This document shows, piece after piece, positions 1 through 5,316 of a stretch of 5,316 bases of DNA. The notes beneath the pieces were generated by a model. It ran no database searches, was not told the DNA's origin, and was given only the letters and a program-made list of their open reading frames with translations. How positions within the stretch are numbered: the first letter of the stretch is position 1; the number at the start of each line of letters is the position of its first letter. The DNA lies in the NCBI GenBank assembly GCA_007126995.1, contig SLAD01000352.1:1-5316 (forward strand), in the 5' to 3' direction. This DNA is from Kiritimatiellia bacterium (GTDB lineage Bacteria; Verrucomicrobiota; Kiritimatiellia; SLAD01). A program made the translations under genes and the position numbers.

Positions 1-1
1 C

Positions 2-415
2 CAAATCGAAGGCCGCACCTATCCCGCGCGACGACGCACCCAAAACCTAGTGGGCGGCGTATCGCCCATTCAAACGGAGCGCTTTGCCATGGGGCATGTC
101 GTGCTTGAGCCCGACGGCGGTCAAGTGCCTTGGCACAACCAGGAACAAGAGGAAATCTATTTCGTCATCGAGGGCACCGCGGAAATGTGCCTGGGCGAGG
201 AGCGCCGCGAGGTCAGCTCCGGCCAGGCCGTGCTGATTCCGCCACGCGTATTTCATCAGATCACCAACATCGGATCGACCCCGCTAAGAATGATCTATGT
301 CTACGCGCCGGGCGGTGACGTCGCCCATTGGCGCCAGGAACTGGATGGCACATTGCCGAAGGCCGGCGTAGACGTGCCGGCCCTGCCGGAAGGCGCGCGC
401 CCACAGACGACATGA
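2..415 (+). CDS. Small single-domain cupin protein, 5' end cut by window edge
   Basis: The frame is open from the first base to TGA at 413-415, giving 137 visible residues that begin QIEGRTYPAR, so the true start lies just outside the window. A GTG at position 50 could start a 121-residue version, but it has no ribosome-binding site and would discard residues that look like a normal cupin N-terminus. Numbering from the first complete codon, cupin motif 1 is G39-x5-H45-x-Q47-x3-E51-x6-G58, and motif 2 is G74-x5-P80-x4-H85-x3-N89. The presumed metal ligands are H45, Q47, E51 and H85; Gln replaces the second His of the usual HxH, and Arg82 replaces the usual Gly. The fold is a small cytosolic beta-barrel. 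It is first in view of an operon with two dehydrogenases and an aldolase, so a sugar isomerase, lyase or sugar-binding role is plausible (KdgF of pectin catabolism is a similar small cupin), but the function is unassigned. Family call is firm; role is not. Confidence 0.88.
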   Translation, partial: QIEGRTYPARRRTQNLVGGVSPIQTERFAMGHVVLEPDGGQVPWHNQEQEEIYFVIEGTAEMCLGEERREVSSGQAVLIPPRVFHQITNIGSTPLRMIYVYAPGGDVAHWRQELDGTLPKAGVDVPALPEGARPQTT

Positions 416-458
416 CGGAACTGAACACAAACACGGAAATACAGAAACGGAAACCATT

Positions 459-1613
459 ATGACACAAACCACCACACACAAAGTCGGCATCATTATGAAC
501 GGCGTGACGGGACGCATGGGAACGAACCAGCACCTGATGCGCTCCATCGTGCCGATCATGCAACAAGGCGGCGTCCAGTTGCGTCCGGGCGAGACGATTC
601 TGCCTGACCCGATCCTGATCGGACGCAACGAGTCCAAGCTGCGGGCACTGGCCGCGCAGTCCGGCGTCGAAAAATGGAGCACCGACCTCGATGCGGTGCT
701 GGCCGATCCGGCCTACACGGTTTACTTCGACGCCCAGACAACGGATCGCCGCGTAGCGGATGTGACCCGCGCCATCGCCGCCGGCAAACACGTCTACTGC
801 GAGAAACCCACCGCCACCACGCTCGCCGACGCATTGAAGCTGCATACCCTGGCGGAAGAGGCGGGGGTAAAGCACGGCGTGGTGCAGGACAAGCTTTGGT
901 TGGCCAGTTTGCTGAAGCTGAAGGAGTTGATTCATCGCGGATTCTTCGGTCGCATCCTTTCCGTGCGCGGCGAGTTCGGCTACTGGGTATTCGAAGGCGA
1001 CACGATCACGCCGCAGCGCCCTTCCTGGAACTACCGCAAGGAAGACGGCGGCGGCATCATCATCGACATGCTCTGTCACTGGCGCTATGTGCTGGACAAC
1101 CTGTTCGGCAACGTCAAGGCGGTCTCCTGCCTCGGCGCCACGCACATTCCCGAACGGCATGACGAGGCGGGCAAGCCGTACGCCTGTACCGCTGACGACT
1201 CGGCCTACAGCACCTTCGAGCTGGAGGGTGGCGTGATTGCCCACTTCAACTCCTCCTGGAACGTGCGGGTGCGGCGCGACGATCTGTTGACGCTGCAAGT
1301 GGACGGTACGCTGGGTTCCGCCATGGCGGGCCTGCGCGATGTGTGGGTACAGCCGTACAACGCCACACCGCGTCCGATCTGGAATCCGGACGTGCCGCAG
1401 CCGATCAATTTCTTTGAGGGCTGGATGAAGTTGCCCGATCAAACCGGCTACGACAACGCGTTTAAGGCGCAGTGGGAATTGTTTCTGCGTCATGTGGTCA
1501 AGGATGAGCCCTTCCCCTGGGACTTGCGGGAAGGCGCCAAGGGCGTGCAACTGGCCGAGAAGGGCATCGAATCATGGGAGAAACGGCAATGGGTAACGAT
1601 CAACGAACTGTAA
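459..1613 (+). CDS. Gfo/Idh/MocA family NAD(P)-dependent oxidoreductase
   Basis: A complete 384-residue protein, a usual length for this family of cytosolic sugar and polyol dehydrogenases. The N-terminal Rossmann domain (about 1-145) starts with a dinucleotide loop GVTGRMG at 15-21, followed by an unusually long stretch before the second strand (PILIGRN, 51-57). The family's E-K-P motif is E115-K116-P117, inside AGKHVYCEKP; its Lys is the usual catalytic or nicotinamide-contacting residue. The C-terminal alpha/beta domain (about 146-384) carries GGGIIIDMLCHW (197-208), whose D203-x3-H207 matches the second active-site motif. There is no signal peptide, unlike secreted members. ATG 459 follows a weak GGAA (449-452) at 6-nt spacing in a 43-nt A-rich gap after the cupin gene. 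The 3' end overlaps the SDR gene. The substrate is not evident; a hexose, uronate or their glycosides would suit the neighbouring SDR and aldolase. Very confident in family, not in substrate. Confidence 0.93.
   Translation: MTQTTTHKVGIIMNGVTGRMGTNQHLMRSIVPIMQQGGVQLRPGETILPDPILIGRNESKLRALAAQSGVEKWSTDLDAVLADPAYTVYFDAQTTDRRVADVTRAIAAGKHVYCEKPTATTLADALKLHTLAEEAGVKHGVVQDKLWLASLLKLKELIHRGFFGRILSVRGEFGYWVFEGDTITPQRPSWNYRKEDGGGIIIDMLCHWRYVLDNLFGNVKAVSCLGATHIPERHDEAGKPYACTADDSAYSTFELEGGVIAHFNSSWNVRVRRDDLLTLQVDGTLGSAMAGLRDVWVQPYNATPRPIWNPDVPQPINFFEGWMKLPDQTGYDNAFKAQWELFLRHVVKDEPFPWDLREGAKGVQLAEKGIESWEKRQWVTINEL
1576..1580 (+). promoter_or_regulatory. Ribosome-binding site deciding the SDR start
   Basis: GGGAG lies 8 nt before ATG 1589 and inside the last codons of the upstream oxidoreductase gene. 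It favours ATG 1589 over the in-frame ATG 1574, whose upstream GAGAAGGG (1557-1564) is a less exact Shine-Dalgarno match. Both remain possible. Confidence 0.6.
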
Positions 1614-2380
1614 ACGACCGCGTTGCGCTGGTCACAGGCGGCCTGCGCGGGATCGGCCTCGGCATCACACGCGCGCTGCTGGCGGAAGGCTGGCGCGTGA
1701 TGACGTGCGGAGTACGGGCGCCGGACCAAGTGGCCTCGGTGTTGTCGGAATTGGACACGGGTGACCGGGTGGCGTATCAGCCTGCCGACATCAGCGACAC
1801 GAACGCGCGGGAACAATTGCTGGCAGCGGTGCGCGATCAATTCGGCGCGCTTCATGTGCTGGTCAACAATGCCGGTATCGGGCCGCGTGTACGGAAGGAC
1901 ATTCTGGAGGCGGAGGAGGAGGAATTCGAACACGTCCTGCGCGTAAATCTGCAAGGGCCCTACTTCCTCACTCAGGCTGCCGCGCGCTGGATGGTCGAAC
2001 AGAAACAGGCAGACGCCGAATATGAGGGAATGATCGTCAACATTTCCTCCATCTCCGCGACCGTGGCCTCGCCTTCGCGTGGCGAGTATTGCATCGCCAA
2101 GGCGGGCGTAAGCATGGCGACGCAATTGTGGGCGGCGCGGCTCGGTGAATTCGGCGTACCCGCCTACGAAGTGCGACCCGGCATCACCAAGACGGACATG
2201 ACATCGAGTGTGCAAGAGAAGTATGATCGCTTGATCGAGGAAGGCCTGCTGGTGCAACCGCGATGGGGCACGCCCGAAGACGTGGGCAAAGCCGTAGCCA
2301 TGTTGGCACGCGGCGACCTCCCCTACTCGACCGGACAGGTGCTGATGGTCGATGGTGGTTTAACCGTGCAACGTTTATGA
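1589..2380 (+). CDS. SDR family oxidoreductase (FabG-like, probable sugar or sugar-acid dehydrogenase)
   Basis: A classical short-chain dehydrogenase. I favour ATG 1589 (263 aa), with GGGAG at 1576-1580 spaced 8 nt; an in-frame ATG at 1574 (268 aa) has a poorer GAGAAGGG upstream and is the alternative. Numbered from ATG 1574, motifs are TGGLRGIG at 21-28 (cofactor loop), D72 in ADIS, NNAG at 98-101, N125, then the catalytic S159, Y172 and K176 (YCIAK), RPG at 201-203, and a C-terminal VDGG at 259-262. Strand beta-2 ends CGVR rather than in an acidic residue, which hints at NADP(H) use. Such proteins are often auto-named 3-ketoacyl-ACP reductase, but no fatty-acid gene is near. Placement between a Gfo/Idh dehydrogenase and a KDPG-type aldolase suggests it oxidises or reduces a sugar or aldonate hydroxyl, as KduD-like SDRs do. 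The start overlaps the upstream gene by 25 nt, implying translational coupling. Confidence 0.93.
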   Translation: MGNDQRTVNDRVALVTGGLRGIGLGITRALLAEGWRVMTCGVRAPDQVASVLSELDTGDRVAYQPADISDTNAREQLLAAVRDQFGALHVLVNNAGIGPRVRKDILEAEEEEFEHVLRVNLQGPYFLTQAAARWMVEQKQADAEYEGMIVNISSISATVASPSRGEYCIAKAGVSMATQLWAARLGEFGVPAYEVRPGITKTDMTSSVQEKYDRLIEEGLLVQPRWGTPEDVGKAVAMLARGDLPYSTGQVLMVDGGLTVQRL

Positions 2381-2386
2381 GGTGAT
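2379..2386 (+). promoter_or_regulatory. Strong ribosome-binding site of the aldolase gene, fused to the SDR stop codon
   Basis: GAGGTGAT is an 8-nt exact complement of the 16S rRNA 3' tail consensus. Its first two bases are the last two of the SDR stop codon TGA (2378-2380). GAGG is 5 nt from ATG 2388. The site covers the alternative GTG at 2382, which argues against that start. Confidence 0.75.
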
Positions 2387-2387
2387 T

Positions 2388-3023
2388 ATGTTCAGCGACA
2401 CATTGATCGAACAAATCGAACGACAACGGATTATCGCCGTGCTGGTGGTGGATCGCGCGGAGGACGGCGTGCCGTTAGCTCGCGCCTTGTTGGAAGGCGG
2501 CGTGGATATGATGGAGCTGACCCTGCGCACGGATGACGCGTTGGAGGCGTTGCGCCGGATCGCGCAGGAAGTGCCGGAGATGACGGTCGGCGCCGGAACG
2601 GTGCTAACGCCCGAACAGGTGCGGCAGGTGCAGGATGCGGGCGCGGCCTTCGCGGTATCGCCGGGCACGAATCCGCGGGTACTAAAGGCGGCGCAGGACG
2701 CCGGCATATCCTTCGCGCCGGGCATCGTCACACCATCCGACATCGAGCAGGCGCTGGAGTTCGGCTGCCGCCTGTTGAAATTTTTCCCGTGCGAGCCATC
2801 GGGCGGCCTGACGTATTTGAAATCCATCGCGGCGCCGTTTGCGCACTTGGGCGTCCGGTTCATCCCCCTCGGCGGCCTGACGGTGAAGAACATGGCCGCG
2901 TACCTCGCCGATCCGCTGGTCGCCGCCATCGGCGGCTCCTGGTTGGCGCCGCGCGACCTCATCCGCGCCGGCGACTGGACCCAGATCGCGACACTCGCGC
3001 GCGAGGCGCGAACTGGCGAATGA
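2388..3023 (+). CDS. eda: KDPG/KHG class I aldolase (2-keto-3-deoxy-6-phosphogluconate aldolase family)
   Basis: A TIM-barrel aldolase of 211 residues, the normal family length. It cleaves 2-keto-3-deoxy-6-phosphogluconate (or a related 2-keto-3-deoxy or 4-hydroxy-2-keto acid) to pyruvate plus an aldehyde through a Schiff base. Visible motifs from ATG 2388 are MELTLRT at 42-48 with catalytic Glu43 and Arg47, VGAGTVL at 67-73, SPGTNP at 91-96, RLLKFFP at 128-134 with Schiff-base Lys131, GG at 162-163 and IGGSWLAP at 181-188, whose Gly and Ser residues bind the substrate phosphate in characterised members. One active-site position is odd: the PTGG of Escherichia coli Eda is PLGG here (Leu161). 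A GTG at 2382 could add two residues, but it lies inside the ribosome-binding site. The gene starts 7 nt after the SDR stop. No KDG kinase is in the window, so phosphorylated and unphosphorylated substrates are both possible. Confidence 0.93.
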   Translation: MFSDTLIEQIERQRIIAVLVVDRAEDGVPLARALLEGGVDMMELTLRTDDALEALRRIAQEVPEMTVGAGTVLTPEQVRQVQDAGAAFAVSPGTNPRVLKAAQDAGISFAPGIVTPSDIEQALEFGCRLLKFFPCEPSGGLTYLKSIAAPFAHLGVRFIPLGGLTVKNMAAYLADPLVAAIGGSWLAPRDLIRAGDWTQIATLAREARTGE

Positions 3024-3026
3024 GGG
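3022..3026 (+). promoter_or_regulatory. Ribosome-binding site of the membrane-protein gene, fused to the aldolase stop codon
   Basis: GAGGG begins inside the aldolase stop codon TGA (3021-3023), and its GAGG lies 5 nt from ATG 3031. The geometry is the same as at the SDR/aldolase junction, which supports both the start and coupled translation. Confidence 0.65.
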
Positions 3027-3030
3027 CTGA

Positions 3031-3663
3031 ATGCGGATACGAAAAAGCTGGATAATCGGCGGAGTCGCCGTGGCGCTGCTTGTGGTTGTGGTATGGGGCG
3101 TCAGGACGTTAAGGGAACCGCCTGCTTTCGATCCGGATGCCATGGCGCGTTCGGAGGCGATCATGTGGCGGGCCTATTACGACGGCAACCGTGTGCGTCT
3201 TGCGCTGGAAACCGTCGCCATGCTCCGCCGCAACTATGGTCTATCCGCGCGGGACGCGGTCATCGTCGCCAACAAACTGGCCGCAGCGGCCGTGGCATTT
3301 CGCGAAACGCGCGAGGATTACGAGCGCCTTGTCCTGCCGGATTTGGTGGACGCTTACACCCATATCAAGCACGCCATCCATGCGCCATTCGACCCCGAAG
3401 CTGCCGCGCGAGCGGAGCTGGCCTGGTGGAAGGCGCGACGGATTCCCGAACAGCGTTCCGCAGAGGAAGTGGGCAGCCGCATTACCGCCCTCTATGAGAT
3501 TCAATATAGCTATTCGCATCCGGCTTTTGCCGAGGCGGGACTATACCGCGCCCGCGCCGCGCGACTCCGCGATCAGGGCGGACGCGATGCCGACTGGGTA
3601 GAAGTCGAACGGCTTCTGCGCGAGAGCTACCATCACCTCGCGCGCGGGTTAGCAAAGCGCTAA
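3031..3663 (+). CDS. Uncharacterised protein with one N-terminal membrane helix
   Basis: I do not recognise a named family. The 210-residue product begins with basic residues (RIRK, 2-5) and a single hydrophobic segment at about 7-24 (WIIGGVAVALLVVVVWGV). This suggests a signal anchor with the bulk outside the cytoplasmic membrane; no lipobox Cys is present. The remainder is predicted mostly helical and rich in Arg, Ala and aromatics. Notable pieces are IMWRAYYDGN (44-53), MLRRNYGLS (64-72), FDPEAAARAELAWWKARR (120-137), LYEIQYSYSHP (154-164) and RARAARLRDQGG (173-184). The Trp, Tyr and charged clusters have the look of a conserved domain, and they vaguely recall unnamed proteins of environmental bacteria. 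ATG 3031 is preceded by GAGGG at 3022-3026 and lies 7 nt after the aldolase stop, so it is very probably the last gene of the operon. Whether it serves the sugar pathway or is merely co-transcribed cannot be told. Confidence 0.82.
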   Translation: MRIRKSWIIGGVAVALLVVVVWGVRTLREPPAFDPDAMARSEAIMWRAYYDGNRVRLALETVAMLRRNYGLSARDAVIVANKLAAAAVAFRETREDYERLVLPDLVDAYTHIKHAIHAPFDPEAAARAELAWWKARRIPEQRSAEEVGSRITALYEIQYSYSHPAFAEAGLYRARAARLRDQGGRDADWVEVERLLRESYHHLARGLAKR

Positions 3664-3668
3664 ACGAT

Positions 3669-3716
3669 GGTGGCACGCTTTCGACGGGCCACCCTCGAAA
3701 CCTCCATCCGGGTTTC
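3669..3716. terminator. Two small inverted repeats between convergent operons, possible weak bidirectional terminator
   Basis: The 79-nt gap between the two convergent stop codons holds two stems. GGTGGC (3669-3674) pairs with GCCACC (3688-3693) across a 13-nt loop. GAAACC (3697-3702) pairs with GGTTTC (3711-3716) across an 8-nt loop, extendable by one U-G pair. Neither is followed by a T-tract in either direction, so this is not a classical intrinsic terminator. Position is the main argument for a role in ending transcription or in protecting the 3' ends of the transcripts. Confidence 0.3.
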
Positions 3717-3742
3717 CTCCTGGCTACCGCCGCTGCGGGACG

Positions 3743-4519
3743 CTACGGGCGGACCAGATTATTCCGCGCGAACTCGAAGCTCTGGCGCAGGGATTCAAAT
3801 GGATCGCCGGGACATTCATCCTGTTCGACGATGAACCATTCGCAGCCGCCCGCTTCGGCCGCCTCCACGATCTCGACGAAATCGAGGTTCCCCGCCCCGA
3901 CTGCCGCGAAGGTGATCTCGGCTTGATCCGTAATCCGGTAGTCCTTGAGATGAAGCAACGGTATGCGGCCCGCCATGCGGCGACACCAAGCGACCGGGTT
4001 GCCACCACCGTATTGTACCCAGTAGGTGTCCAACTCGGCTTTCACGTACGCCGGGTCGGTCTCTGCGAAAATGCGTTCCAGAATGATGCGTCCGTCGAGT
4101 TTTCGAAACTCGTGATGATGATTGTGGTAGGAGAGCGTGACCCCCGCTTCCGCCATGATCTTGCCCGCGCGGTTGAGCTGCTCAATCAGTCCGGCAACCG
4201 ACGATTCGTCGCCAAAATCGATACCGGCGGGAAACGGATAGGCCGTATGCGCGCTTGCCATGCGTTTCACGCGCGCGGCCACCGCGGCAGGATCGGACAG
4301 GATATCGCCACCCGGATCGTGACGTGCGCAGATCACCAACCCATGCTCGCGGGCCGCTGCCGTGACGACTTCGTCCGGCACGTCCTTGCCGATGCCGCTC
4401 ACCTGAATGGCGCGATACCCGATTTCCGCCACGAGGCGCAGGGTTTCGGGGATCTGCTCCGGCTGCTGCAAATGCTCGCGCAGGGTATACAATTGGACGG
4501 CGAGCTGTTCAAGTTTCAT
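3743..4519 (-). CDS. Sugar phosphate isomerase/epimerase family protein (xylose isomerase-like TIM barrel)
   Basis: A 258-residue protein of the AP-endonuclease-2 / xylose-isomerase-like TIM-barrel superfamily, which includes sugar isomerases, epimerases, IolE/IolI-type inosose enzymes and 3-keto-glycoside eliminases. Residues from ATG 4519: the barrel opens with LAVQLYTLRE (6-15), followed by the YHNHHHEF motif at 131-138, ELDTYWV at 162-168, LLHLKD at 188-193, GAGNLDF at 208-214 and IVEQDE at 230-235. Likely divalent-metal ligands are E137, D164, H190 and E232. An upstream ATG at 4549 would add ten residues lying inside the preceding gene. ATG 4519 is preferred because MKLEQLAVQLYTLRE is a typical start and AGGA lies 9 nt upstream. 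There is no signal peptide, so it acts in the cytoplasm. It follows a Gfo/Idh gene by 4 nt; such pairs are common and often act on keto-sugars or keto-glycosides, but the substrate is unknown here. Confidence 0.92.
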   Translation of the reverse strand: MKLEQLAVQLYTLREHLQQPEQIPETLRLVAEIGYRAIQVSGIGKDVPDEVVTAAAREHGLVICARHDPGGDILSDPAAVAARVKRMASAHTAYPFPAGIDFGDESSVAGLIEQLNRAGKIMAEAGVTLSYHNHHHEFRKLDGRIILERIFAETDPAYVKAELDTYWVQYGGGNPVAWCRRMAGRIPLLHLKDYRITDQAEITFAAVGAGNLDFVEIVEAAEAGGCEWFIVEQDECPGDPFESLRQSFEFARNNLVRP

Positions 4520-4523
4520 GAGT

Positions 4524-5316
4524 CTACGTCCTACACATACGATCCGCATGGTCCTGGGCCCGCATGGCCAATTCTGCAGCCGTGAATGCGTGCTCCTGGG
4601 TCATGGCGAATTCGGTTCGGTTCAACACATCGAGAATCAAGTTCCCGGCAAACGGAAAACCGATCTTGCCATCGCAGTCGATTACCCGCTCGCCGCTCTC
4701 GTCGACAAGATAGATTTTGTTGCCGGTGCCCTCGCGAGCCACATCCACATATTTACGGATTTCGATCGACCCCTTTTCGCCCAAGACGAAGGTGCGGCCG
4801 TCACCCCAGGTGCGCAGTCCTGCGGGATTGAACCAGTCCAGACGGGCATAGCACGACGCGCCGGTGTCAAGACGAAGGGCGGCTTCGCCGAAATCCTCCA
4901 ACCCCGGCGTATCCGGATTCGCGAAGTTTTCCACGCGGGCGAACAACACCTCGGCTTCTGTCGCCCTGGTGAAATACAGAAACTGCTCGAATTGGTGCGA
5001 TCCGATATCCGTGAGTATCCCGCCGTACTTGTCCTTCTCAAAGAACCATTGCGGGCGGGTCGATTTGGCGAGGTTATGCGGCGCCAGGTTCAGCACCTGC
5101 AGGACACGGCCGATCACGCCGTCACGGATCAGTTCCCCGGCATGATAACAGGCCTCGTTGCCCAACCGTTCGCCGTAATTCACCATGTATTTGCGGCCGG
5201 TCTCGGCGGCCTTGCGCCGTGCCGCCGCGAGCTGATCGAGCGTCGTGAACGGCGACTTATCCACCCAATAATCTTTGCCCGCGTCCATGACCCGCAAACC
5301 CGTGGCACATCGTTCG
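4524..5316 (-). CDS. Gfo/Idh/MocA family oxidoreductase, 5' end cut by window edge
   Basis: The reading frame runs from TAG (4526-4524) to the right edge with no stop, giving 263 visible residues that begin ERCATGLRVMDAGKDYWVDK. An in-frame TTG at 5297 is not a credible start, because it would fall in the middle of the Rossmann domain. Roughly the first 80-110 residues, including the nucleotide-binding glycine loop, are therefore off the window. Visible residues (numbered from the first complete codon) include D19-K20-S21-P22, the counterpart of the usual E-K-P, and GGILTDIGSHQFEQ, with D103-x3-H107 matching the second active-site motif. The C-terminal domain runs on to the end and includes WGDGRTFVLGEKGSIEIRKY, a typical beta-sheet stretch. 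This is a different subfamily from the oxidoreductase at 459-1613. It is upstream of and coupled to the isomerase-like gene, so the two probably act in succession. NAD(P)-linked sugar oxidation is the likely chemistry; the substrate is unknown. Confidence 0.92.
   Translation of the reverse strand, partial: ERCATGLRVMDAGKDYWVDKSPFTTLDQLAAARRKAAETGRKYMVNYGERLGNEACYHAGELIRDGVIGRVLQVLNLAPHNLAKSTRPQWFFEKDKYGGILTDIGSHQFEQFLYFTRATEAEVLFARVENFANPDTPGLEDFGEAALRLDTGASCYARLDWFNPAGLRTWGDGRTFVLGEKGSIEIRKYVDVAREGTGNKIYLVDESGERVIDCDGKIGFPFAGNLILDVLNRTEFAMTQEHAFTAAELAMRAQDHADRMCRT
4529..4532 (-). promoter_or_regulatory. Ribosome-binding site deciding the isomerase-like start
   Basis: On the minus strand AGGA sits in the last sense codons of the upstream oxidoreductase, 9 nt before ATG 4519. 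It supports that start over the ATG at 4549, which is buried in the upstream gene. Confidence 0.55.

Noticed and set aside
50..52. GTG as the start of the cupin gene
   Set aside because: The frame stays open to the window edge, there is no Shine-Dalgarno before GTG 50, and the residues upstream (GRTYPARRRTQNLVGG) read as normal cupin N-terminal sequence.
415..452. Three copies of ACGGAA (415-420, 433-438, 447-452) in the A-rich gap before the first Gfo/Idh gene
   Set aside because: The spacings are unequal (18 and 14 nt) and a 6-mer recurring in a purine-rich leader can be chance. It shows no operator-like symmetry. Only the last copy may serve as a weak ribosome-binding site.
261..1550. A 429-codon open frame on the minus strand, antisense to the Gfo/Idh gene
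   Set aside because: Its product is low-complexity, rich in His, Arg, Val and Gly with no recognisable motif. It is the expected stop-free shadow of a GC-rich gene whose own product has complete family motifs.
1490..2257. A 255-codon minus-strand open frame opposite the SDR
   Set aside because: The SDR frame carries every catalytic and cofactor motif. The antisense product is Arg/His-rich without domain features and has no credible ribosome-binding site.
3923..4585. A 220-codon plus-strand open frame opposite the isomerase-like gene
   Set aside because: It is a shadow of the TIM-barrel gene, whose minus-strand frame shows YHNHHHEF, HLKD and VEQDE motifs. The plus-strand product resembles no family I know.
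5295..5297. TTG as the start of the minus-strand oxidoreductase
   Set aside because: It would begin inside the Rossmann domain and omit the nucleotide-binding loop. The frame continues to the window edge, so the gene is truncated by the window, not short.
1..5316. Mobile element, CRISPR array, tRNA or rRNA, phage or toxin-antitoxin content
   Set aside because: No transposase, integrase, terminal repeats, regularly spaced repeats or structural RNA signatures were seen. Nearly all bases are covered by metabolic genes of uniform composition.

Overview
The window is a GC-rich (about 60% by eye), densely coding bacterial segment. It holds seven protein genes in two converging blocks and almost no intergenic DNA. 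The protein families are cupin, two Gfo/Idh/MocA oxidoreductases, an SDR of the type often auto-named '3-ketoacyl-ACP reductase', a KDPG/KHG aldolase and a xylose-isomerase-like TIM barrel. This mix recalls carbohydrate-rich environmental bacteria such as Planctomycetota, Verrucomicrobiota/Lentisphaerota or Hydrogenedentota. That placement is an impression from family resemblance and is low confidence. No rRNA, tRNA, mobile element or CRISPR array is visible.

Plus-strand block (1 to 3663). It contains a 5'-truncated small cupin (2-415), a Gfo/Idh/MocA dehydrogenase (459-1613), an SDR (1589-2380, overlapping the previous gene by 25 nt), an Eda-type 2-keto-3-deoxy-(phospho)gluconate aldolase (2388-3023) and an unrecognised single-pass membrane protein (3031-3663). 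The overlap and the two 7-nt gaps, both with the ribosome-binding site built on the upstream stop codon, indicate one co-transcribed, translationally coupled operon. Its promoter lies upstream of the window.

Minus-strand block (3743 to 5316). It is read from the right edge: a 5'-truncated second Gfo/Idh/MocA oxidoreductase (4524 to the edge), then, 4 nt later, a sugar phosphate isomerase/epimerase-like TIM barrel (3743-4519). The two blocks converge on about 79 nt (3664-3742) holding two small inverted repeats but no classical T-tract terminator.

Taken together the genes look like a carbohydrate, probably sugar-acid or keto-sugar, catabolic locus. NAD(P)-dependent oxidation of a sugar (Gfo/Idh, SDR), rearrangement or epimerisation (TIM barrel, perhaps the cupin) and retro-aldol cleavage to pyruvate plus an aldehyde (aldolase) would form a plausible chain. 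The substrate, the order of steps and the need for a kinase cannot be read from the sequence. No transporter, regulator, kinase or glycoside hydrolase lies in the window. The families are all known except the membrane protein. The most novel aspects are therefore that protein, its coupling to the aldolase, a substitution in the aldolase active site, and the unassigned pathway.
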